NCBI GenBank assembly: GCA_031316115.1
Contig: JALDRC010000004.1
Span: forward strand, 124,001 to 188,000
Reading direction: 5' to 3'
DNA: 64,000 nucleotides
Source: Nitrososphaeraceae archaeon
GTDB lineage: Archaea > Thermoproteota > Nitrososphaeria > Nitrososphaerales > Nitrososphaeraceae
Numbering within the stretch: position 1 is the stretch's first letter; the number at the start of each line of letters is the position of its first letter. Below, piece after piece: positions 54,487 to 63,433 of the stretch. A program made the translations under genes and the position numbers. The notes under the pieces were generated by a model, which was not told the DNA's origin, did not search any database, and saw only the letters and a program-made list of their open reading frames with translations.

Positions 54487-54623
54487 GAATACATATTATA
54501 TAAATCATATGTGAGATGATGTTTAAAAATTCTTAATTAATCAATGCTATATAAATAATGTAAAAATATTTTAATCCTGCTATCGATTTATGTGATTAAA
54601 TTTAAAAAAATAAAAAAAGGAAA

Positions 54624-55868
54624 CTAATCATTGAATGCTTTTTCAGCATGCTGGGTTATATCTATTCCTGCTTCTTCCTCTTCGTCTGATACACGTAATC
54701 CAGTTGTCTTGTCTATTATCTTAAATATTGCTATAGAGACTCCGAATGCAAATGCTGCCGCTACAGCTATTCCAAATGCCTGAATAGCCAATTGCATTGG
54801 GTTTCCATATAACCATCCAACGGGCCCATCAGGATATACGAGAGGACTAGCTGCAACACCGATTGCAAGAGCTCCTAGGATTCCTGTTACACCGTGTACC
54901 GAACTAACATCTAGAGCATCGTCTATTCTTAACTTCTCCTTGAACAATACTATACCATAGTAAGAGCCAAACCCAAGTACTATACCTAGTACAAATGCTG
55001 CATCTCCTGTTATGTATCCTGCTGCGGGTGTTATTCCAGCAAGACCAGAAATCGCTCCGTTAATAACAGCAGCTACAGAGGGCTTTCCTGACCGTTTCCA
55101 TGATAAAAAGAGCCAGACCATTGTACACGTTGACGCACCAATTTGAGAGGTTAGTAGCGCATTTCCTGCTACACCGTTTGAAGCCAATGCACTACCAGCA
55201 TTAAATCCGAACCATCCGAGCCAAAGCATTGTTGCACCGATTACAGCGAGAGGTAGATTATTCGGTACCATTATTTGTGGTCCAAAGTTCTTCCTTCTTC
55301 CGAGGACTAAACCTGCCGCAAGAGATGCCATACCAGCACTAGTATGAATAACTATACCTCCTGCGAAATCCCAGACTCCTAGTTGAGCAAGCCATCCTCC
55401 ACCCCAGATCCAATGGGCCAATGGGAAGTAAACAAACAAGCTCCAAGCAATTGTGAAGATGAAAAATCCACTGTACTTCATTCTTTCCGCATATGCGCCT
55501 GATATTAACAGAGGTGTAATTACGGCAAACATCATCTGATAAGTAGCAAATGTTACCCCTGGAAATGTAGTCATTGCACCAAAGCCTTCATGAATTCCCA
55601 CTCCTTGATAGAAGACGTGATCGAGGCCACCTATTATACCTCCTTGATCGGGTCCAAAGGTTAGTGTGAATCCAACGATAAACCAAAGTGTAGAAACTAT
55701 TGCCAGTCCTGAAAAGCAATGCATAATCGCAGAAAGACTGTTTTTGAATCGTATTAAACCTGCTTCAAAGAATCCGAGCCCCGGTGTCATCAACATTACT
55801 AGACCAGTTGCAACCATCATCCATGCAGTATCACCAGTATCTAATGCCATTCCTGTTGCATAAATCAC
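54624..55868 (-). CDS. amt: Amt/MEP/Rh ammonium transporter
   Basis: A 414-residue, 11-helix channel for NH4+/NH3. The opening 'DTGDTAWMMVATGLVMLMTP' is the Amt signature. The recruitment Asp is in 'LGVWDFAGGIVIHTSAGMAS', which also carries the first of the twin pore histidines; the second is in 'VSSVHGVTGILGALAIG'. An acidic cytoplasmic tail ends 'DITQHAEKAFND'. The frame opens with GTG at 55868; the ATG at 55850 (residue 7) is an alternative and fits better with a TATA-like ttataa about 30 bp upstream (near 55880). In an ammonia oxidiser it imports the energy substrate or nitrogen source. Confidence 0.95.
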   Translation of the reverse strand: MIYATGMALDTGDTAWMMVATGLVMLMTPGLGFFEAGLIRFKNSLSAIMHCFSGLAIVSTLWFIVGFTLTFGPDQGGIIGGLDHVFYQGVGIHEGFGAMTTFPGVTFATYQMMFAVITPLLISGAYAERMKYSGFFIFTIAWSLFVYFPLAHWIWGGGWLAQLGVWDFAGGIVIHTSAGMASLAAGLVLGRRKNFGPQIMVPNNLPLAVIGATMLWLGWFGFNAGSALASNGVAGNALLTSQIGASTCTMVWLFLSWKRSGKPSVAAVINGAISGLAGITPAAGYITGDAAFVLGIVLGFGSYYGIVLFKEKLRIDDALDVSSVHGVTGILGALAIGVAASPLVYPDGPVGWLYGNPMQLAIQAFGIAVAAAFAFGVSIAIFKIIDKTTGLRVSDEEEEAGIDITQHAEKAFND

Positions 55869-55956
55869 TACATAGTATTATAAAAAAGTTTGTTCTTTGT
55901 AGATAAAAAATTATTCCTATTCATATAATCAAAAAAAAATGCAAAATTTTGAAAAA

Positions 55957-57090
55957 TTATTGAAAAATTGATAATTCTTTTTTTAATAGATCTGCAATTT
56001 GTTCTATATCAGTTTCTGAAACAAATGGATGAACGGGTAAGGATAATACACATTTACTAGCCCACTCGGTTGACGGTAATAGTCCTTCAAATCCAAATTT
56101 TCGGTAATAAGGTGTAAGGTGAACTGGTGGGTCGTAATATATTGCAATACCTATTCCATTTTCGATTAGTTTCTTTTTTATGTGTTCTCTTAACAAAGAA
56201 TCTTTTGTACCCAGAAAACATAATGTATATAAATACCAATTAAATTTCTTGATATGATCTTCTTCAGGTATTTTTAACGTTTTAATTTGTTCAATAAACT
56301 TTTCTAATAAATTGGACAATAAAATAGAGTTTTTTCTTCTAACTTCCAATATATTTTTGATTTTTTTCATTTGTATTTTTGCAATTGCGGCACTTATTTC
56401 GGGAAGTCGATAATTCAATCCAAAAATACGAGTATCATATCCTTCGACCATTCCATGATTCCTTATCATCTTTAATATGTCTGCTATATTGTCATCATTT
56501 GTTGAAACTGCACCGCCTTCTCCGGAGGTTAACACTTTGCTGGCGTATAAGCTGAAACATCCTAATTTACCAAAGGTTCCGGTATGTTTGTCTTTATAAG
56601 TTGACCCTAATGATTGACAAGCATCTTCAATTATATCCAATGAAAAACTATTTGATATATCGATGATTTCATTCAAGTCGGCTGGATGTCCATAAAGATG
56701 AACAGGAATGATGGCTTTAGTTCTATTTGTTATTTTTTTTCGTAAATCTTGAGTGTCTATTGTGTAATCTTTCTTATTAATATCTACAAAAACTGGTTTA
56801 GCGCCAGTTGCTATAACGGAATTAGCCGTAGCTACGAAAGTAAAAGATGGTAATAATACCTCATCTCCACTTTTAATACCTATAGAAAGCAAAGCGGCGT
56901 GCAAAGCAGCAGTTCCTGAATTAACAGAAATGACATGTTTTACATTTAAGAAATCTTTGAGAGAATTTTCAAATTCTTGTACGCGTTTTCCTCCTTCCCT
57001 TGAGGCACTAGTAAGTATATTTTCATCAAGGACTTTCATAACTTCTTTTTTTTCTTCTTCGTCAATCCAAGGTCTATTAATTGGAATCAT
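55957..57090 (-). CDS. DegT/DnrJ/EryC1/StrS family aminotransferase
   Basis: A 377-residue PLP-dependent sugar aminotransferase. Family features are the start 'IPINRPWIDEEEKKEVMKVL', 'VNSGTAALHAALLSIGIKSG', 'EDACQSLGSTYKDKHTGTFG' and the PLP lysine in 'FSLYASKVLTSGEGGAVSTN' (about residue 183). Members aminate keto-sugars bound to nucleotides for surface glycans or N-glycans. No other sugar-biosynthesis gene is nearby, so the sugar is unknown. Confidence 0.92.
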   Translation of the reverse strand: MIPINRPWIDEEEKKEVMKVLDENILTSASREGGKRVQEFENSLKDFLNVKHVISVNSGTAALHAALLSIGIKSGDEVLLPSFTFVATANSVIATGAKPVFVDINKKDYTIDTQDLRKKITNRTKAIIPVHLYGHPADLNEIIDISNSFSLDIIEDACQSLGSTYKDKHTGTFGKLGCFSLYASKVLTSGEGGAVSTNDDNIADILKMIRNHGMVEGYDTRIFGLNYRLPEISAAIAKIQMKKIKNILEVRRKNSILLSNLLEKFIEQIKTLKIPEEDHIKKFNWYLYTLCFLGTKDSLLREHIKKKLIENGIGIAIYYDPPVHLTPYYRKFGFEGLLPSTEWASKCVLSLPVHPFVSETDIEQIADLLKKELSIFQ

Positions 57091-57329
57091 GTTATGATTT
57101 AGCTAAAGTCAGCGTAATTAAGTTTTTGTAAAAAGTGGATTCTATTTATCTATTGTTACTATACACTCAAACATATTTAAGTTGAATAAAGTTAATGATA
57201 GTATAATCACATCACAAATTAGTTGTTTATCAGCGTATTTTTTATCCAGGTAAGAAAAATGATGTATCATTTACAAAAATATAATATATTATAAAAATAT
57301 AATAACAGGTTATCTTGCCTATTTGTTGT

Positions 57330-57453
57330 GCAGATGTGGCAGAGTGGTCTTCTTATTAGAACACAATAATGCGTCGGCCTTGAGTAATCTTCAAGGTTAT
57401 AAGCTAGCCGATTCGCCTTCGGGCGATCAGGAGTTCAAATCTCCTCATCTGCG
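57330..57453 (+). tRNA. tRNA-Ser(UGA) with a canonical intron and an overlong D-loop
   Basis: Acceptor stem gcagatg/catctgc, discriminator G at 57453, long variable arm (tcgcc...ggcga), T arm aggag-ttcaaat-ctcct: a class II tRNA-Ser. Anticodon stem tcggc (57374-57378) pairs with gccga (57407-57411). The loop is cttgag then a, anticodon TGA at 57381-57383. A 21-nt intron at 57385-57405 sits at canonical 37/38 and contains tcaag able to pair with the exon's cttga. After its removal 103 nt remain, about 17 more than normal. The excess lies in the D-loop (28 nt between gca and tgc, 57341-57368), suggesting a second intron whose borders I cannot fix. CCA not encoded. Confidence 0.88.
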
Positions 57454-57540
57454 CTTTTCATGTAGAAAATAGATTAAAATTTGCTCATACTTGGAAAATG
57501 AAATTTATATGCTATTTACTTTGTAAATTTAAGCTACACA

Positions 57541-58650
57541 ATGGAGAAGAGAATTCTAATTATAGCTATTTTTGTTGTAATTGCAGGAGTTGTTACAATT
57601 ATAATGACACCTTCTGATACTACAATTCCTATTCCTGAACCTGAGTCATTACTCAACAAAACTACTTCAAATCAAGGGATAGATATAATTGCAGAAAATC
57701 TAAACACTCCATGGGCTATTGATATATCAAAAGATAACAGAATATTCTTTACTGAACGTGATGGAAAAATAAGAACGATCAGTAGTGATGGAAAAATCAT
57801 AGAAGAACCAGTTGCCTTCATAAGGGCAGAACAACAAGGAGGGTCAGGATTACTTGGAATCGCATTGCATCCTAATTTTACAGATAATCATTTGATGTAT
57901 ATTTATCATACCTATATGAAAAATAATCAACTGTTTAATAAAGTTCTTATCTTAAAAGAAAAAGACAATAGAATTATTCAATCAAAAATACTAATTGATG
58001 ACATACCTGGATCATTATATAATAATGGTGGTAGATTAAAAATAGGACCAGATAATAAATTATATATAACTACAGGAGATGCTTCCAATCCACACCTAGC
58101 TCAAAATATTTCTTCACTAGCTGGAAAGATATTACGTTTGAATTTAGATGGCTCAATTCCCAAGGATAACCCATTTAAGAATTCACCCATCTACTCATAT
58201 GGACACAGAAATGTTCAGGGAATTGCATGGCATCCAGAAACTAGAGATATGTATGCATCAGAACACGGTCCTTCTGGATTTGATGAAATAAATTTAATAT
58301 TACCAGGGAGAAATTATGGTTGGCCAGATGTAAAGTGTGAAGGTACAGCGACAAGTGAAAAAGCTGTATACTGTTTTAACCCGGCATTAGCTCCAAGTGG
58401 GATTACATTTCCAGCATCTGATAAATTAGGATATAAAAATGATCTTATAATAACCACATTAAAAGGATCTCATTTGAGACAGATAGATACAGATTCGAAC
58501 CAACAAAATAACATATTGGTTGGTTATGGAAGACTACGGGATGTTGTAGAAGGAAATGATGGATTTTTATATGTGTTAACGAGTAACAAAGATGGAAGAG
58601 GTATTCCCGAAAATAATGATGATAAAATTTTAAAAATACTTAAGTCATAA
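57541..58650 (+). CDS. PQQ-dependent sugar dehydrogenase family protein (Asd/YliI-like), membrane-anchored
   Basis: A 369-residue six-bladed beta-propeller. The N-terminus is an uncleaved-type signal or anchor ('MEKRILIIAIFVVIAGVVTI'), placing the enzyme outside the membrane. The propeller has 'LNTPWAIDISKDNRIFFTER', 'GLLGIALHPNFTDNHLMYIY', 'YGHRNVQGIAWHPETRDMYA' and 'EHGPSGFDEINLILPGRNYG', all typical of soluble aldose sugar dehydrogenases, including the His and Arg near PQQ. It would oxidise aldoses and pass electrons to a carrier. Whether the organism makes PQQ is not known from this window. The HMG-CoA reductase gene follows after 7 bp. Confidence 0.88.
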   Translation: MEKRILIIAIFVVIAGVVTIIMTPSDTTIPIPEPESLLNKTTSNQGIDIIAENLNTPWAIDISKDNRIFFTERDGKIRTISSDGKIIEEPVAFIRAEQQGGSGLLGIALHPNFTDNHLMYIYHTYMKNNQLFNKVLILKEKDNRIIQSKILIDDIPGSLYNNGGRLKIGPDNKLYITTGDASNPHLAQNISSLAGKILRLNLDGSIPKDNPFKNSPIYSYGHRNVQGIAWHPETRDMYASEHGPSGFDEINLILPGRNYGWPDVKCEGTATSEKAVYCFNPALAPSGITFPASDKLGYKNDLIITTLKGSHLRQIDTDSNQQNNILVGYGRLRDVVEGNDGFLYVLTSNKDGRGIPENNDDKILKILKS

Positions 58651-58657
58651 TAATTCC

Positions 58658-59980
58658 GTGAAAAGTCTCAAAAAAAGAGATAATTCAATACCAAGAAAAT
58701 TCTATGAATTAGATCTTGATGACCGATTAGATTATCTAAAAAAAGAAACCAATCTCACAGCTAAAGATACAAAGTTATTAAAAGATTTACCAAAAAATTT
58801 CTCATTTAATAAAATAGACAAGATGATAGAGAATTGTATAGGTATAATACCAATTCCATTAGGAGTTGCTACAAATTTTGTAATTAATGGAAAAAAATAT
58901 TTGATACCAATTTCGATAGAAGAACCTTCTGTCATAGCAGCAGCAAGTAAGGCAGCTAAAATCGCAAGTATAGGTGGAGGATTCACTGCAGAGGCTGATG
59001 ACTCCATAATGATAGGACAAATCCAATTGATATCAAGAGATAAAAATAATAGAGATCGATTGAAAAATAAAAGAGAAAGAGAAAGAGTAACTAAAATAAT
59101 CATAGATAATAAAGAAGAACTTTTAAAAATTGCAAATTCGCGAAGTATATCCGTTATAGCTAAAGATATCAAAGTTAGAGAACTCTATGATGAAAGTATT
59201 AACAATATGGGATATATGATAATAATAGAGTTAATTGTAGATACAAGAGATGCAATGGGTGCAAATGTTATTAATACAATGTGTGAATCGATTGCCCCTA
59301 AAATTGAAAAAATTTCTAATGCAAAAGTGGTATTAAAAATATTATCGAATTATTCAATACATAGATTGGCAAGATGTAGGGCAACTTTCCCTAAAAACTT
59401 GATAGGTGGGAAGAAAGGGGTAGATAAAATATTACTAGCATATGCTTTTGCATATTCTGATGTTTTTCGAGCAGTTACTCATAACAAGGGATTGATGAAT
59501 GGAATTGATGCATTAGCTATAGCAACTGGACAAGATTTTCGTGCATTGGAAGCTTCTATTCACGCCTATGCAGCAAGAGATGGAAAATACAGATCATTAA
59601 CAAAATGGTATAAATCAAGAAAAGGGGATTTGATTGGAGAAATAGAGTTACCAATGGCTATAGGGATTGTCGGAGGCATAGTATCAGTACATCCTATTGT
59701 AAGAATAGTTTTAAAGATACTTGATATTAAAAATGTCAAGGAATTGGCATCTATTTTTGCTGCTATTGGACTCGCACAAAATTTTGCTGCCATCAGGGCA
59801 TTAGCTGACGAAGGAATTCAGAAAGGTCATATGAAATTACACGCCAGAAATATAGCTATAACAGCTGGAGCAAAAGAAAACCAAGTAGACTTTATTGCAG
59901 AAAGAATGTTAAAAGAAAATAATGTTAGTGTAAACAAAGCTAAAGAAGTAATACAACTAATTAAAACAACTAGAAACTGA
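58658..59980 (+). CDS. hmgA: HMG-CoA reductase, class II type
   Basis: A 440-residue enzyme making mevalonate, the precursor of archaeal isoprenoid lipids; GTG start. The sequence follows the bacterial class II pattern of Pseudomonas mevalonii: 'ENCIGIIPIPLGVATNFVIN' and 'IEEPSVIAAASKAAK' (catalytic Glu, about residue 88), 'VDTRDAMGANVINTM' (about 192), 'AVTHNKGLMNGIDALAIATG' (catalytic Lys, about 277), 'GQDFRA' (Asp, about 291) and 'KGHMKLHARNIAITAGA' (His near 390). All four catalytic residues are present. It is probably co-transcribed with the upstream sugar dehydrogenase, with hisG 51 bp downstream. Confidence 0.95.
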   Translation: MKSLKKRDNSIPRKFYELDLDDRLDYLKKETNLTAKDTKLLKDLPKNFSFNKIDKMIENCIGIIPIPLGVATNFVINGKKYLIPISIEEPSVIAAASKAAKIASIGGGFTAEADDSIMIGQIQLISRDKNNRDRLKNKRERERVTKIIIDNKEELLKIANSRSISVIAKDIKVRELYDESINNMGYMIIIELIVDTRDAMGANVINTMCESIAPKIEKISNAKVVLKILSNYSIHRLARCRATFPKNLIGGKKGVDKILLAYAFAYSDVFRAVTHNKGLMNGIDALAIATGQDFRALEASIHAYAARDGKYRSLTKWYKSRKGDLIGEIELPMAIGIVGGIVSVHPIVRIVLKILDIKNVKELASIFAAIGLAQNFAAIRALADEGIQKGHMKLHARNIAITAGAKENQVDFIAERMLKENNVSVNKAKEVIQLIKTTRN

Positions 59981-60031
59981 TTTATTAACAATTAGATATA
60001 TATCGGATAAATAGATTTTCCTTGTATATTT

Positions 60032-61015
60032 ATGCCCAGTATAGTTAAATTTGCCGTACCAAAAGGAACTATAGAAGAAGCAACCTTTAGACTATTAGAG
60101 GAAGCTTGGCAAAGAGTGAGTGGCAGAGCTAGAACATACAGGATAAAGCTAAGTGATCCTGAAATAGAGGTAAAGTTACTTAGACCACAGGAGATTCCAA
60201 CATACATACAAGAGGGATTATACGATATAGGTATTACAGGAAGAGACTGGATAAGAGAAGCAAGAGCTGATGTAAAAATATTATTAGATTTAGAGTATGG
60301 AAAAGTAAAACAGATAATTGCAATTCCGGAAAATTTTCAATTTAATAGTTTAGATGATATGATTACTGCATATGCAAAAGATAAAAAAACGATAAGAATA
60401 TCTTCAGAGTATCTTACTACAATATCTGCACATATTAAATCCAGAACAGCATATAAAAAATATTATGGTAGTAGTGACCCTATGATAATTACTCCTTGGT
60501 TAAGGATTGGAGAAAATAAAAATGTGGAAATTTTTCTTTCATTTGGAGCAACTGAAGCTAAACCTCCAGAAGATGTAGATGCCATATGTGATATTACCGA
60601 AACTGGAACAACTCTAGTACAAAATAATCTCAAGATAATAGACAAGGTAATGGAATCTAGTTCTGTTCTTATAGCTAACAAGAATTCTCTAAGAGATGAC
60701 AAAAAAAGAGAAAAGATCGCAGACATGGTTGCTTTATTGAGGGGAGTAGTTGAGGCAAGGAAGAAACTTCATATTTTTGTAAATGTTAAAAAAGAAAATT
60801 TAGATGAATTATTGAGTAAGCTTCCTGCGCTAAAAAGACCTACAATAAGTACTTTGAGTGAGGAAGGATGGTACGGTGTTAATACAATAATAGATAAAGA
60901 TGAATTCATCAAAATAGTACCTATTATGCGAAAACTTGCTCAAGGATTAGTAGTGACAGAACCCAGACAAATATTACCATTAGAAGAAATAAAAATTGAA
61001 AAAGAAGATATCTAA
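60032..61015 (+). CDS. hisG: ATP phosphoribosyltransferase, long form
   Basis: A 327-residue HisG catalysing the first, committed step of histidine synthesis (ATP + PRPP). Opening 'IVKFAVPKGTIEEATFRLLE', 'YDIGITGRDWIRE' and the PRPP loop 'VDAICDITETGTTLVQNNLK' (about 190-209) are characteristic. The C-terminal 75 residues form the HisG-C regulatory domain ('KLHIFVNVKKENLDELLSKL', 'PALKRPTISTLSEEGWYGVN'), so this is the hexameric long form, feedback-inhibited by histidine without HisZ. The stop codon directly abuts the hisD start. Confidence 0.95.
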   Translation: MPSIVKFAVPKGTIEEATFRLLEEAWQRVSGRARTYRIKLSDPEIEVKLLRPQEIPTYIQEGLYDIGITGRDWIREARADVKILLDLEYGKVKQIIAIPENFQFNSLDDMITAYAKDKKTIRISSEYLTTISAHIKSRTAYKKYYGSSDPMIITPWLRIGENKNVEIFLSFGATEAKPPEDVDAICDITETGTTLVQNNLKIIDKVMESSSVLIANKNSLRDDKKREKIADMVALLRGVVEARKKLHIFVNVKKENLDELLSKLPALKRPTISTLSEEGWYGVNTIIDKDEFIKIVPIMRKLAQGLVVTEPRQILPLEEIKIEKEDI

Positions 61016-62341
61016 TTGATAAAAAAAATATTTATTAAAAATTCTAAAGGAGATGTAAAGAATCTAAGAAAAAACACGTTCAGTATTTTATCTTCAGATA
61101 TTTTTAAAAAAACATCAGAGATTATCGAAAATGTTCGAATCAATGGAGATAAAGCTCTGAGAGAGTATACTTATAAATTTGACAATGTCACCCTTGATTC
61201 TATAAAAGTAACAGATAATGAAATAAAAGCTGCATATAATCTTGTTACTGAAAGACAGATCAGAACAATCTCTGAAATAAAAGAGAAATTAATTGCAAAT
61301 GATGTTAAACTTTTAGATCATGTTAAAAAAATATCTGTTTTATATTCAAATGATAGGAGGATAAAAAAATTTGTTCAACCGATTTCTAGTGTTGGATGTT
61401 ATGTTCCAGGTGGTCTCGCAAGATATCCAAGTACAATGATTATGTGTGCAGTTCCTGCAAAGTTAGCTGGTGTAAGTAGGATTGTTGCTATTTCTCCAGC
61501 ACAAAAAAATGGTAGTGTTGATCCTTTAACCTTAGTTGCAGCAGACATTTGTGGTGTTAATGAGTTTTATAAGATAGGAGGGGCTCAAGGTATTGCAGCA
61601 TTGGCTTTTGGAACCCAGAGTATTGCTTGTGTAGATAAAATAGTGGGTCCAGGGGGAATTTTCGTTACAACAGCCAAATTATTGGTTTCCAATAAAGTAT
61701 CAATAGATATGATGGCGGGTCCAACAGAATTAGTTATTTATGCTGATTCTCAAGATAAGGCAAGGTATATTGCGTTAGATTTAGTATCTCAAGCTGAACA
61801 TAGTAAAGATACAATATGTGGATTAGTTACTAGTTCCACTCGGTTAGCTCATCTGGTTGAACAGGAAATAAATGAAATTCTTAAAGAAAACATACCTCGT
61901 AAGGAGATCGTTTTTGAAAGTTTAGATAAAAATGGATTTATAGCCATAGCTGAAAATGAGGATGTCGCTATAGAATTTGTAAATGAATTTTCTCCAGAAC
62001 ATTTTCAAATTATGGCTAAAAATGAGATGAATATAGCTAAAAAGGTTACATCAGCTGGTTTAATACTAATTGGCGAAAATACACCCTCATCCGTAAGTGA
62101 TTATTGTCTGGGTTCTAATCATGTCCTTCCTACAATGGGTTTTGGAAAATCACGTGCATCACTATCAGTATTAGATTTCATAAGGATCGCGACGATTGTA
62201 AAAGCTACAAAAGAAGATCTGAAAAAAATTGAACCTTTTATAAATATGATTACAGAAAAAGAGGGATTAATTAATCATTATGAAGCACTAAAAGAAAGAA
62301 TAAAAGGCAACCAAAAAATATTGAATCAAAAAAAAGGATGA
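61016..62341 (+). CDS. hisD: histidinol dehydrogenase
   Basis: A 441-residue NAD+- and zinc-dependent enzyme carrying out the last two steps of histidine synthesis. The TTG start at 61016 follows the hisG stop with no gap. Recognisable segments are 'VGCYVPGGLARYPSTMIMCA' (about 120-139), 'NEFYKIGGAQGIAALAFGTQ', 'DMMAGPTELVIYAD', and the zinc site 'DLVSQAEHSKDTICGLVTS' (Gln and His) with a further His in 'LINHYEALKER'. Length is normal. Confidence 0.95.
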   Translation: MIKKIFIKNSKGDVKNLRKNTFSILSSDIFKKTSEIIENVRINGDKALREYTYKFDNVTLDSIKVTDNEIKAAYNLVTERQIRTISEIKEKLIANDVKLLDHVKKISVLYSNDRRIKKFVQPISSVGCYVPGGLARYPSTMIMCAVPAKLAGVSRIVAISPAQKNGSVDPLTLVAADICGVNEFYKIGGAQGIAALAFGTQSIACVDKIVGPGGIFVTTAKLLVSNKVSIDMMAGPTELVIYADSQDKARYIALDLVSQAEHSKDTICGLVTSSTRLAHLVEQEINEILKENIPRKEIVFESLDKNGFIAIAENEDVAIEFVNEFSPEHFQIMAKNEMNIAKKVTSAGLILIGENTPSSVSDYCLGSNHVLPTMGFGKSRASLSVLDFIRIATIVKATKEDLKKIEPFINMITEKEGLINHYEALKERIKGNQKILNQKKG

Positions 62342-62350
62342 AGAATCGCT

Positions 62351-63433
62351 GTGCAAAATTGGCTTGAAAAAAAATATGATGAATTAGGCAAAATTGAAGG
62401 GTATGTAAAACCTGAAAAAAGTGAAGGGATTAAACTAGATTCAAACGAAAATTTTGTTATAAGAAATGATTTCATTAGGGATATTTCACTAAAAGTATTA
62501 AGAAAGATTGATTTAAGGGAGTATCCTTTAGAACAGTTTGAAGAATTTTATACGCAATTATCAAAATACACAAAAATAAAAAAGAGTTATTTATCCATAG
62601 GAAATGGTTCGGATCAGATAATAGATCTTGTTTTATCTATTTTTGGGAAACATAATAGAGTTACTACATTTACTCCGACATTTTCATATTTTATTGATAG
62701 GTGTAAACTCTATTCTATAGCCATAGATCAAGTACCTCTCGAAAAAAATGATAACTTGTTAGATAAATCAAAATTCATTAAAAGTGCGAAAAAATCACAA
62801 ATAGCTTATATCTGTTCGCCAAATAATCCTACTGGAAATCAGATTGAAAAGCAGAAGGTAATAGAAATCATTAATGAACTTGACGATAAATTGATAATAA
62901 TAGATGAAGCATATGTAGAATTTGCAAATTATTCGATTTCAAATGAAATTATAAAAAAAAACAATGTTATCGTTCTACGAACACTATCTAAAGCATTTGG
63001 TTTAGCAGGTGCTAGACTAGGTTATTGTATATCTAACGAAAAATTTTCAAATTTATTTAGAAAAGTCATACAGTCTCCTTATCCTATCAATACCATATCT
63101 CTGTGTATAGGATGTGAAATTTTAAAAAATACGGATTATATTAATGAAACGATAAAAGGAATCAAGGAAGAGAGAGATAGACTTTATTTCTATCTGAAAA
63201 AATTAGAAAATAAAATAAGGGTTTTTAAAACTGATGCTAACTTTATATTCATACAGATAAATGATAGTGAGCGATACTATCGTTTATTAGAGTTATTAAA
63301 AAAAGAGAAAATCATCATAAAAGCATTCGATAAAATTGAAGGCAGAAATGGTAGATATATTAGAGTTACCATCGGAACTAAAGAAATGAATAAAAGATTC
63401 TTAAAGATATTTAGAAAAATATATGAAGTATAA
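62351..63433 (+). CDS. hisC: histidinol-phosphate aminotransferase
   Basis: A 360-residue fold-type I PLP aminotransferase, GTG start. Family marks are 'IKLDSNENFVI' near the N-terminus, 'LSIGNGSDQIIDLVLSIFGK', 'ICSPNNPTGNQIEKQ' (about 157), 'IIDEAYVEFAN' and the PLP lysine in 'VLRTLSKAFGLAGARLGYCI' (about 217). It converts imidazole-acetol phosphate to histidinol phosphate. It begins 9 bp after hisD, and its end overlaps the next gene by 11 bp. Confidence 0.93.
   Translation: MQNWLEKKYDELGKIEGYVKPEKSEGIKLDSNENFVIRNDFIRDISLKVLRKIDLREYPLEQFEEFYTQLSKYTKIKKSYLSIGNGSDQIIDLVLSIFGKHNRVTTFTPTFSYFIDRCKLYSIAIDQVPLEKNDNLLDKSKFIKSAKKSQIAYICSPNNPTGNQIEKQKVIEIINELDDKLIIIDEAYVEFANYSISNEIIKKNNVIVLRTLSKAFGLAGARLGYCISNEKFSNLFRKVIQSPYPINTISLCIGCEILKNTDYINETIKGIKEERDRLYFYLKKLENKIRVFKTDANFIFIQINDSERYYRLLELLKKEKIIIKAFDKIEGRNGRYIRVTIGTKEMNKRFLKIFRKIYEV

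Noticed and set aside
57341-57368. Exact borders of a second intron in the tRNA-Ser D-loop
   Set aside because: Helices such as ttct/agaa and ttatt/aataa can be drawn, but none gives a bulge-helix-bulge with a sensible mature D-loop, so no coordinates are claimed.
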